The notes beneath the pieces were generated by a model. The model was not told the origin of the DNA. It searched no databases and saw only the letters and a program-made list of their open reading frames with translations. Shown piece by piece: positions 1 to 5,601 of a stretch of DNA of 8,575 nucleotides. Position 1 is the first letter of the stretch. Each line of letters begins with the position of its first letter. A program made the position numbers and the translations under genes. Origin of the DNA: an uncultured Collinsella sp. (GTDB lineage Bacteria > Actinomycetota > Coriobacteriia > Coriobacteriales > Coriobacteriaceae); NCBI GenBank assembly GCA_902463875.1, contig CABQHR010000069.1, positions 1 through 8,575 of the forward strand, read 5' to 3'.

Positions 1-25
1 AATCCAAGGGTTATACCCTAAGAGC

Positions 26-51
26 AAACCACCCCTTTTAGGGGTGGTTTT
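26..51 (+). terminator. Intrinsic terminator of an upstream transcription unit
   Basis: A perfect 11-bp stem (26-36 with 40-50) closes a 3-nt loop and is followed by a short T run (48-51). The A residues at 26-28 make it potentially bidirectional. It must end a gene that lies left of the window. A smaller hairpin, AGGGT-TAT-ACCCT at 7-19, precedes it. The reading frame that could begin with GTG at 44 starts inside this stem, which argues for the later start of the next gene. Confidence 0.85.
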
Positions 52-82
52 GATTATCAATGACTTTGAAAGGTTTACAGCT

Positions 83-553
83 GTGAAGTTACCTGTCAGG
101 CGCGTTATCGGTATTCTCAACGGCTTCTTTAACCCGCTATTGCTCTGCGCGTTTCTTCCCATCATTGAAGGGGCGCCCGGTTTGGACCTGACGAGTTCCA
201 CGGGTTTTTGGGGACAGCTCATCGTGGCCACGGTGATTGCCGAGGTATTGAGCGCGCTTCCGCTGTTTGGGAAGACAGTTGGTATGTGCCTGGACTTTTT
301 TGGTTTTGAGCAGGGGAGTGCATCACACAAGATCGCCGGTACGGTCATCGGTGCCACGCTCCTTTTTATGGTAATCGGTTTTGGCGAGATTGCCTTCCAG
401 GGAGGATTCGGAACGATTGAAGGCCGTACGTTCTTCGCGCGTTGGGCAGGCCTTGTCACAAAGGGATGGGCTTTTGTGGTTATCGCCGGCGTGTTGCTCG
501 ATCCCTTTACAGCGGCTCTCGGCCGCACGATAGCTCGCGAAGAGAAGAAATAG
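83..553 (+). CDS. Small multi-pass membrane protein, unknown function
   Basis: Encodes 156 residues with about four hydrophobic segments (roughly residues 8-28, 45-65, 83-103 and 126-146), a basic N-terminus (KLPVRR) and a charged C-terminal tail (AREEKK), so an integral inner-membrane protein is likely. I do not recognise the family and see no catalytic motif. The frame is open from GTG at 44, but that codon lies in the upstream terminator stem. GTG at 83 is preceded by GAAAGG (68-73) at a good distance and gives a normal membrane-protein N-terminus, so I chose it. The gene stands alone between a terminator and a long non-coding region, so its neighbours say little about its job. That it is a real gene is fairly sure: it is long, hydrophobically patterned and has a ribosome site. 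Confidence 0.72.
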   Translation: MKLPVRRVIGILNGFFNPLLLCAFLPIIEGAPGLDLTSSTGFWGQLIVATVIAEVLSALPLFGKTVGMCLDFFGFEQGSASHKIAGTVIGATLLFMVIGFGEIAFQGGFGTIEGRTFFARWAGLVTKGWAFVVIAGVLLDPFTAALGRTIAREEKK

Positions 554-845
554 CTCCTCGTCTATCGAATGCCGGCGGACGGGGCGCCGGGGCTGTAGTC
601 TTCCGAGCGTTTGCAGTCCTGTCGCTCCGTCCGCCGGCATTCGACCGCAACATGTTGGTCAAGCATAATCTTTTGGATTCTTTTGGCGTGAGCGGCTTGG
701 TTTTGGTAGGATTTGTCAGCGGCGCGGTTGAGGGGGTTTCAAAACTGCCGTGCAGGTAGTCGAGCTGATAACGTTTTAGCACTCTGCCAAGAGCCCTTCA
801 TTTTTAATGCGTTTGCAAAATGACTAATTGCTTTGACCTGCTGAA
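554..845. other. Non-coding interval upstream of the nrdD control region
   Basis: Apart from the inverted repeat at 565-644, I see nothing firm here. A 35-codon hydrophobic frame (652-759) has no ribosome site. The reverse-strand frames have no plausible protein character or ribosome sites. Local AT content rises from about 800 towards the nrdD promoter. Confidence 0.5.
565..644. repeat. Long inverted repeat with 36-nt loop
   Basis: Positions 565-582 (TCGAATGCCGGCGGACGG) are exactly complementary to 627-644. The pairing extends inward to 586/623 with a single G-U pair, giving a 22-bp stem around a 36-nt loop (587-622). It begins 12 nt after the stop of the membrane protein gene. No T run follows the right arm, so it is not a standard intrinsic terminator; a role in RNA 3'-end protection or as a REP-like element is inference. 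It shares a sequence block with the hairpin at 6893-6928. Confidence 0.85.
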
Positions 846-861
846 ACACTATATGTTGTGT
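846..861 (+). promoter_or_regulatory. NrdR box (ribonucleotide reductase repressor site)
   Basis: ACACTATATGTTGTGT matches the published NrdR consensus acaCwAtATaTwGtgt at 15 of 16 positions. NrdR is the ATP/dATP-sensing repressor of bacterial ribonucleotide reductase genes and normally binds two boxes near the promoter. The site directly abuts a -35-like TTGACC (862-867) in front of nrdD. A second, poor copy may lie at 880-895 (about 9 of 16, core ATATAG) over the -10 region, with centres 34 bp apart. That copy is weak and not certain. Confidence 0.85.
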
Positions 862-891
862 TTGACCTAAAAAAAGAATACAGGATATAGA
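862..891 (+). promoter_or_regulatory. Probable nrdD promoter
   Basis: TTGACC (862-867) and TATAGA (886-891) are separated by 18 bp and follow the NrdR box immediately, so repressor bound there would touch the polymerase site. Transcription would start near 898. A second -10-like TATGAT at 905-910 lacks a good -35 and is the alternative. Confidence 0.5.
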
Positions 892-897
892 TGCCTC

Positions 898-1118
898 TTT
901 GTCGTATGATAGATGGCGGACAGAGAACGAAGACCTTAACTGCCTCTTTTGAACGTGTCCTTGAGCCGCTTGATCGGCTTCTGGGAATGTCCGCATGGAG
1001 GCTTATGGTTTATCGAGAACACAGATTGCGCGACGGCGCCGCAAGACAGGGACAGGCCCTGCCGGGCATCGTTTGGCTCTGAAGCGCAATGAGGCTACGA
1101 TGCGAAAGAGGCAAGAGG
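898..1118 (+). other. Long nrdD 5' leader
   Basis: If the promoter call is right, about 220 nt of untranslated RNA precede nrdD. Visible stems are 964-968/975-979, 1026-1030/1040-1044, and two mutually exclusive hairpins, CAGGG-ACAGG-CCCTG (1047-1061) and GCCC-TGCC-GGGC (1056-1067). I find no recognisable cobalamin or other riboswitch core. A 63-codon frame beginning at 891 sits on the promoter and is not credible as a gene. Confidence 0.35.
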
Positions 1119-3341
1119 ATGAAGATCATCAAGCGCAGCGGCACCGAGGTTGTCTTTGACATCGATAAGATCGTCAATGCGATTCGCGCCGCCAACTTGG
1201 AGGTCGAGGAGAGCTCTCGTCTAACCGACCGCCAGGTGGTTTACGCGGCACAAAACGTCGCCGAGGCATGCGAGAACGCGGGCCACACCGTTTCGGTCGA
1301 GGAGATCCAGGATTTGGTCGAGGACGAGATCATGCGTCTCGACTGCTACGAGGTTGCTCGCCACTACATCATCTATCGCTATGTTCAGAGTCTGAAGCGC
1401 CAGAAGAACACGACCGACGACAAGATTTTGTCGCTGATCGAGTGCAATAACGAAGAGGTCAAGCAGGAGAACTCTAACAAGAACCCGACCGTCAATTCCG
1501 TCCAGCGTGACTATATGGCCGGCGAGATTTCCAAGGACCTGACTCAGCGTGTGCTGCTGCCCCAGGAGATCGTGGATGCCCACAATGAGGGCCTGATCCA
1601 CTTCCACGATTCCGACTACTTTGCCCAGCACATGCATAACTGCGACCTGGTGAACCTGGAGGACATGCTCCAGAACGGCACCGTTATCTCGGGCACGCTG
1701 ATCGAGAAGCCGCACAGCTTCTCGACTGCCTGCAACATCGCGACGCAGATTATCGCCCAGGTTGCTTCCTCCCAGTACGGCGGCCAGTCTATTTCGCTGA
1801 CCCATCTCGCCCCCTTTGTTGAGGTGAGCCGTCAAAAGATTCGCGGCGAGGTTGCCCGCGAGCTCGAGGAGCTCGGTGTTTCGGCATCTGCCGAGAAGGT
1901 GCGCGAGGTCGTTGAGGACCGTCTGCGTGACGAGATCCGTCGCGGCGTCCAGACGATTCAGTATCAGGTCGTGACCCTTATGACCACCAACGGCCAGGCG
2001 CCGTTTGTGACGGTCTTTATGTATCTCAACGAGGCTCGCTCAGCGCAGGAGAAGCACGACCTTGCCATGATCGTGGAGGAGACGCTTCGTCAGCGCTATG
2101 AGGGCGTTAAGAACGAAGCCGGTGTGTGGATTACCCCGGCATTCCCCAAGCTTATCTATGTACTCGAGGACGATAACGTTCACGAGAATTCCCCGTACTT
2201 CTACCTGACCCAGCTGGCTGCCAAGTGCACCGCCAAGCGCATGGTGCCCGACTACATCTCCGAGAAGAAGATGCGCGAGCTCAAGCTGTCTAAGGGCGAG
2301 ACCGCCGGCAACGGCGATTGCTACACCTGCATGGGTTGCCGCAGCTTCCTGACACCCGACCGCTCGGGCAACGGCTTTAACAATGTCGCCAACGCGCTGA
2401 ACTATGACCCGAACAAGCCCAAGTACTACGGTCGCTTTAACCAGGGCGTTGTGACCATCAACCTGCCCGATGTCGCGCTGAGCTCGCACCAGGACATGGA
2501 CAAGTTCTGGAAGATCTTCGACGAGCGTCTTGAGTTGTGCCACCGCGCTCTGCTGTGCCGTCATGAGCGTCTGATGGGTACGCTTTCGGATGCCGCACCG
2601 ATTCTTTGGCAGTACGGTGCCCTGGCGCGTCTGAAGAAGGGCGAGACGATCGATAAGCTGCTCGTGGGCGGCTATTCCACCATCAGCCTGGGGTATGCCG
2701 GTCTGTATGAGTGCGTCAAGTACATGACGGGCCACAGCCACACCGAGAAGGAGGGCACGCCTTTTGCCATGGCCGTCATGCAGCGCATGAACGATAAGTG
2801 CGCCGAGTGGAAGGCCGAAAGCGATATTGACTTCTCGCTCTACGGTACCCCGCTTGAGTCGACGACCTACAAGTTCGCCAAGTGCCTGCAGCGTCGTTTT
2901 GGCATCATCCCGGGCGTGACGGACAAGGGCTACATCACCAACAGCTACCACGTCCACGTGTCCGAGGAGATCGACGCATTCGACAAGCTCAAGTTCGAGG
3001 GCATGTTCCAGCAGCTTTCGCCGGGCGGTGCCATCTCCTACGTCGAGGTTCCCAACATGCAGGACAACCTTAAGGCTGTCATCCGCGTGATGCAGTACAT
3101 CTACGACAACATCATGTACGCCGAGCTCAACACCAAGAGCGATTATTGCCAGGTGTGCGGCTACGATGGCGAGATCCGCATTGTCGAGGACGACGGTAAG
3201 CTGGTGTGGGAGTGCCCCAACTGCGGCAACCGCGACCAGGAGAAGATGAATGTCGCCCGTCGTACGTGCGGCTACATCGGTACCCAGTTCTGGAACCAGG
3301 GTCGAACCGAGGAGATCCGCGACCGCGTGCTGCATCTCTAA
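1119..3341 (+). CDS. nrdD: Class III anaerobic ribonucleoside-triphosphate reductase
   Basis: NrdD reduces ribonucleoside triphosphates to deoxyribonucleoside triphosphates in the absence of oxygen, using a glycyl radical made by NrdG. The 740-residue protein, a normal length, starts with an ATP-cone (about residues 1-95, MKIIKRSGTEVVFDIDKI), the allosteric domain that senses ATP/dATP. The catalytic barrel follows, with C205 (FSTACNIA) and the thiyl-radical cysteine C407 in CMGCRSFL as the likely active cysteines by family comparison. The C-terminus carries a four-cysteine zinc site (C677, C680, C699, C702) and the glycyl radical motif RRTCGYIG with G718. ATG 1119 is chosen over ATG 1089 because GAAAGAGG (1104-1111) sits 7 nt upstream and the protein then begins exactly at the ATP-cone. 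It is controlled by the NrdR box upstream and ends in a hairpin 73 nt after the stop, so it is probably transcribed apart from nrdG. Confidence 0.97.
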   Translation: MKIIKRSGTEVVFDIDKIVNAIRAANLEVEESSRLTDRQVVYAAQNVAEACENAGHTVSVEEIQDLVEDEIMRLDCYEVARHYIIYRYVQSLKRQKNTTDDKILSLIECNNEEVKQENSNKNPTVNSVQRDYMAGEISKDLTQRVLLPQEIVDAHNEGLIHFHDSDYFAQHMHNCDLVNLEDMLQNGTVISGTLIEKPHSFSTACNIATQIIAQVASSQYGGQSISLTHLAPFVEVSRQKIRGEVARELEELGVSASAEKVREVVEDRLRDEIRRGVQTIQYQVVTLMTTNGQAPFVTVFMYLNEARSAQEKHDLAMIVEETLRQRYEGVKNEAGVWITPAFPKLIYVLEDDNVHENSPYFYLTQLAAKCTAKRMVPDYISEKKMRELKLSKGETAGNGDCYTCMGCRSFLTPDRSGNGFNNVANALNYDPNKPKYYGRFNQGVVTINLPDVALSSHQDMDKFWKIFDERLELCHRALLCRHERLMGTLSDAAPILWQYGALARLKKGETIDKLLVGGYSTISLGYAGLYECVKYMTGHSHTEKEGTPFAMAVMQRMNDKCAEWKAESDIDFSLYGTPLESTTYKFAKCLQRRFGIIPGVTDKGYITNSYHVHVSEEIDAFDKLKFEGMFQQLSPGGAISYVEVPNMQDNLKAVIRVMQYIYDNIMYAELNTKSDYCQVCGYDGEIRIVEDDGKLVWECPNCGNRDQEKMNVARRTCGYIGTQFWNQGRTEEIRDRVLHL

Positions 3342-3352
3342 TACCGCTCCGG

Positions 3353-3491
3353 GGCTGAGCCGAGAGGGCCGCTTGGGCTTTTGCTCGCTATTTCGGACAG
3401 TCCTGCGCAAGACGAAGGCCACATTAAGTGGCCTTCTTTGCGTGCGGAACTCATATCGAGCAAAAGCCCAAGCGGCCCTCTCGGCTCAGCC
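3353..3491. repeat. Perfect 35-bp inverted repeat enclosing a terminator
   Basis: Positions 3353-3387 are the exact reverse complement of 3457-3491, a 35-bp stem around a 69-nt interior. That interior itself contains the hairpin at 3414-3436. The left arm starts 12 nt after the nrdD stop codon. No flanking direct duplication is visible (GG on the left, AA on the right) and there is no transposase, so a MITE is possible but unsupported. A REP-like palindromic element or 3'-end stabiliser is equally possible. Confidence 0.9.
3414..3439 (+). terminator. nrdD intrinsic terminator
   Basis: A 9-bp stem, GAAGGCCAC with GTGGCCTTC (3414-3422/3428-3436), closes the loop ATTAA and is followed by TTT. 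Five further base pairs (CGCAA 3406-3410 with TTGCG 3438-3442) can form below a small internal loop. It lies in the centre of the 35-bp inverted repeat. The T run is short, so the strength is uncertain. Confidence 0.7.
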
Positions 3492-3627
3492 AAGTTGACG
3501 TAGCTGAGATGCGGCTCGCGGTCTGCTCACTCCTCGAAGTTCTTAGCGGAAATAATTCGAGCTGCAGCTGCGATTTACTTGCGATGGCGGTTGAGCCGCA
3601 ACCCAGTTTTTATTGGACCTCGAACCC

Positions 3628-3633
3628 TATACT
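3628..3633 (+). promoter_or_regulatory. Possible -10 element for the nrdG-fol operon
   Basis: TATACT differs from the consensus -10 at one base. The -35 region at the usual distance (AGTTTT at 3605-3610) is poor; a TTGGAC at 3613-3618 is only 9 nt away, too close. If used, transcripts would carry a leader of about 130 nt that includes the inverted repeat at 3670-3753. Confidence 0.35.
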
Positions 3634-3669
3634 CGATGTTCGCTTCGTTCATTGAGTTACCCTTTGCAT

Positions 3670-3753
3670 GAGGCCGGGACATATCGTCCCGCCCGCAGTT
3701 TCGCAGGCCGCAGGCCGAGAATGTTTGAGGACGGGATGATATGTCCCGGCCTC
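3670..3753. repeat. 22-bp inverted repeat in the nrdG leader
   Basis: Positions 3670-3691 pair with 3732-3753 in a 22-bp stem with one G-U pair (3686/3737) around a 40-nt loop. The right arm ends three nucleotides before the nrdG ribosome site GGGAGAG (3756-3762). It also overlaps the perfect palindrome CTCCCGGGAG (3751-3760), in which CTCCC could pair with the ribosome site. Confidence 0.85.
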
Positions 3754-3768
3754 CCGGGAGAGTTACCT

Positions 3769-4350
3769 ATGAACTACGCGAACATTAAGTATTTCGACAT
3801 TGCTGATGGGGAAGGCGTTCGTACTTCTCTGTTTGTGAGCGGGTGCCGTCGTGGGTGCAAGAACTGCTTTAACTCTGTCGCGTGGGACTTTGCTGCGGGC
3901 GAGCCCTTTGATCGTGCCGTCGAGGACAAGATTATCGAGAGCCTCGATCATCCCTTTATTGACGGCCTGACGATTTTGGGCGGCGAGCCTATGGAACCTG
4001 AGAATCAGGCGGGACTCGTTGAGTTTGTCGAGCGTGTTCGTGAGGCTTATCCCGTGGAGTCGGGGAAGACCATTTGGTGCTTTACCGGTGACGTGCTCGA
4101 GGAGCTTATGCCGGGCGGTCGTCATCATACCGAGGTGACGGATCGCATTCTTGCCTGCCTTGACATGTTGGTGGACGGCCCGTTTGTTCAAGATCTGTAC
4201 GATATCTCGTTGCGTTTTAGGGGCTCGAGCAATCAGCGCGTGATCGATATGAATGCCACGCGTGCCCGTGCTGAGCGCGAGGGCGTTGCGCTTTGTGATG
4301 CGGTTGAACTTTGGTGTGATGATCCGGTCTATTCGACCCATACTATGTAG
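3769..4350 (+). CDS. nrdG: Anaerobic ribonucleotide reductase activating protein
   Basis: NrdG is a radical SAM enzyme that uses a [4Fe-4S] cluster and S-adenosylmethionine to abstract hydrogen from the C-terminal glycine of NrdD. The 193-residue protein shows the cluster motif CRRGCKNC (C26, C30, C33), the SAM-binding GGEP (71-74) and the typical stretch DMLVDGPFVQDL followed by RGSSNQRVID (132-160). E. coli NrdG has about 154 residues; the excess is mostly a C-terminal tail from about residue 165 with two cysteines (C176, C183) and no recognised motif. The frame is open further upstream, but ATG 3769 has GGGAGAG six nt before it and gives the family N-terminus MNYANIKYFDIADGEGVRTS. It heads a block with folE 66 nt downstream. 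Confidence 0.96.
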   Translation: MNYANIKYFDIADGEGVRTSLFVSGCRRGCKNCFNSVAWDFAAGEPFDRAVEDKIIESLDHPFIDGLTILGGEPMEPENQAGLVEFVERVREAYPVESGKTIWCFTGDVLEELMPGGRHHTEVTDRILACLDMLVDGPFVQDLYDISLRFRGSSNQRVIDMNATRARAEREGVALCDAVELWCDDPVYSTHTM

Positions 4351-4373
4351 CTTGTGGTCGATGCCGGAGGGCG

Positions 4374-4382
4374 TGGTACCAT
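4374..4382 (+). promoter_or_regulatory. Possible internal promoter before folE
   Basis: TGGTACCAT is an extended -10 like sequence (TGn followed by TACCAT), with TTGTGG at 4352-4357 as a poorly spaced -35 (19 bp). It would let folE be made separately from nrdG. The match is weak. Confidence 0.3.
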
Positions 4383-4416
4383 AGCGCGAACGTGAAATCG
4401 GAAAAGTGAGGCCCAG

Positions 4417-4974
4417 ATGGTCGATCAGGAAAAAGTCGAGGCCGCCATTAAGCTGTTGCTTGAGGGCATAGGCGAGGACCCAACTCGTGAGGGCCTGCTG
4501 GAGACCCCGGCGCGCGTTGCCCGTATGTATGGTGAGATTGCCGGCGGCATGGACCAGAGTGCCGAGGAGCACCTGTCCAAAACCTTTGCCGTCGCTTCGA
4601 ACGATTTGGTTATCGAGCGCGACATTACGTTCTACTCGCTGTGCGAACATCATCTGCTGCCGTTTTATGGCAAGGCCGCCATTGGTTATATCCCTAACGG
4701 TCGGGTGGCTGGGCTTTCCAAGCTCGCCCGCACGGTTGAGGTTTATGCCCGCCGTCTTCAGCTGCAGGAGCAACTGTGCGCACAGGTTGCCGATGCCCTC
4801 ATGGATTATCTCGCTCCCCAGGGAGCGATTGTGCTGATGGAGGCCGAGCATATGTGCATGACGATGCGTGGCGTGCAAAAGCCCGGCACCAAGACCGTGA
4901 CGCTTGCTCGCCGCGGCGTCTTTGAGACCGATCCCGCGCTCGAGGAGCGTTTCTTTAGGATGCTGGGCCGCTAA
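4417..4974 (+). CDS. folE: GTP cyclohydrolase I (FolE, type IA)
   Basis: FolE converts GTP to 7,8-dihydroneopterin triphosphate and formate, the committed step of tetrahydrofolate synthesis. At 185 residues it is of normal bacterial length. The zinc and active-site signature [18 protein letters not shown] (76-93) supplies C76 and H79 as zinc ligands and H78 as the catalytic histidine. The second signature, [16 protein letters not shown] (142-157), supplies the third ligand, C147. The N-terminal helix ending in [19 protein letters not shown] (20-38) is typical of the family. ATG 4417 has AGTGAGG (4405-4411) five nt upstream. It is followed after 2 nt by the HD-domain gene and then by folB, so the three are almost certainly cotranscribed. 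Confidence 0.97.
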   Translation: MVDQEKVEAAIKLLLEGIGEDPTREGLLETPARVARMYGEIAGGMDQSAEEHLSKTFAVASNDLVIERDITFYSLCEHHLLPFYGKAAIGYIPNGRVAGLSKLARTVEVYARRLQLQEQLCAQVADALMDYLAPQGAIVLMEAEHMCMTMRGVQKPGTKTVTLARRGVFETDPALEERFFRMLGR

Positions 4975-4976
4975 CC

Positions 4977-5558
4977 ATGAGAGTCGTCAACGACTTTACA
5001 TCGAAGACCGATGAGGGGACGTCGCGTCGCGGCTTTATGGCTTCGGGCCTGGCCCCCTTTGGTGCCATGCCTCGCATTGATTACATTTGTGCCAACGGGC
5101 TGTTCCGGCGGCACCTGGGCAACATTGCACAGTTGGAATCGGGGCGCATCTTTTGCCGCCATGGTATTGACCATCTGCTCGATGTCGCTCGCATTATGTG
5201 GATCAAGAATCTCGAGGAGCAGCTCGAATTTGACCGCGAGGTCATCTACGCCACGGCACTTCTTCACGATATCGGCAAAGATGAACAGTATGAATCGGGT
5301 ATATCCCATGATGTTGCAAGCGAACGCGTCGCTGATGCGATTCTCGGCGGCATGCCCGATGACGTGGCGTTTGAGCCGGCCGATGCCGCAGCCATTAAGA
5401 CGGCCATTCTTGGCCATCGAAAGCTGCGCGTGAACAGCCAACCGCTCGAGCGTCTGCTCTATGCAGCCGACAAAGCGTCGCGTGCCTGCTTTGCATGCCC
5501 CGCGCGCAACGCTTGCAACTGGAGCGATGATAAAAAGAACCTGTCGATTCGCGTGTAG
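4977..5558 (+). CDS. HD-domain hydrolase between folE and folB
   Basis: A 193-residue cytoplasmic HD-superfamily metal-dependent phosphohydrolase. Visible metal ligands are H62 and H66 (CRHGIDHLLDV), the HD doublet H97-D98 (ALLHDIGK), H111 (GISHDVAS) and D165 (YAADKAS). A cysteine group, C171, C174 and C180 (CFACPARNAC), follows near the C-terminus and may bind metal. The substrate is not known. Its position, 2 nt after folE and 43 nt before folB, suggests a pterin phosphate; MptB of methanogens, an HD enzyme acting on dihydroneopterin cyclic phosphate, is a precedent. The start is uncertain. ATG 4977 is translationally coupled to folE but lacks a clear ribosome site, and the conserved part begins near MPRIDYICANGLF (ATG 5067, residue 31), also without a clear site. 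The first 30 residues could therefore be untranslated. Confidence 0.88.
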   Translation: MRVVNDFTSKTDEGTSRRGFMASGLAPFGAMPRIDYICANGLFRRHLGNIAQLESGRIFCRHGIDHLLDVARIMWIKNLEEQLEFDREVIYATALLHDIGKDEQYESGISHDVASERVADAILGGMPDDVAFEPADAAAIKTAILGHRKLRVNSQPLERLLYAADKASRACFACPARNACNWSDDKKNLSIRV

Positions 5559-5601
5559 TTAGTTTGCGCGGTCGGGGTTCTAAACGAAGGAGACGATCGC
5601 G

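Larger units (their letters stand above)
3342..3768. other. Non-coding interval between nrdD and nrdG
   Basis: This 427-nt gap holds two large inverted repeats (3353-3491 and 3670-3753), the nrdD terminator and a possible nrdG promoter. Frames that cross it read through the repeat arms and are not genes. The middle part (3492-3627) shows only short palindromes, such as CTCGAA/TTCGAG around 3530-3560, and nothing else I can name. Confidence 0.5.

Noticed and set aside
1..25. 3' end of a tRNA or other RNA gene before the first terminator
   Set aside because: The first five bases could resemble a T-arm, but the following sequence does not give an acceptor stem ending in CCA, and the rest is outside the window.
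44..82. GTG at 44 as start of the membrane protein
   Set aside because: It lies inside the stem of the upstream terminator; GTG 83 has a proper ribosome site (GAAAGG).
652..759. Small hydrophobic frame of 35 codons beginning at ATG 652
   Set aside because: No ribosome binding site, directly downstream of a large palindrome, and no family resemblance.
891..1082. 63-codon frame in the nrdD leader
   Set aside because: Its start coincides with the proposed -10 element, no ribosome site is visible and the protein looks random.
2040..3422. 460-codon reverse-strand frame across nrdD
   Set aside because: Shadow of the codon bias of nrdD on the opposite strand; the forward frame has every NrdD motif.
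3353..3491. Insertion sequence or MITE
   Set aside because: Terminal inverted repeats are present, but no transposase and no flanking target duplication can be seen; kept only as an inverted repeat.
3624..3639. Possible NrdR box before nrdG
   Set aside because: Only about 10 of 16 consensus positions match and the right half lacks the conserved core.
3763..4878. 371-codon reverse-strand frame across nrdG and folE
   Set aside because: Spans two well-identified forward genes and the gap between them; composition-driven shadow.
5022..5066. Twin-arginine-like stretch (SRRGFMASGLA) near the N-terminus of the HD protein
   Set aside because: The hydrophobic part is too short, no cleavage site is visible, it lies in a doubtful N-terminal extension, and HD hydrolases of this kind are cytoplasmic.
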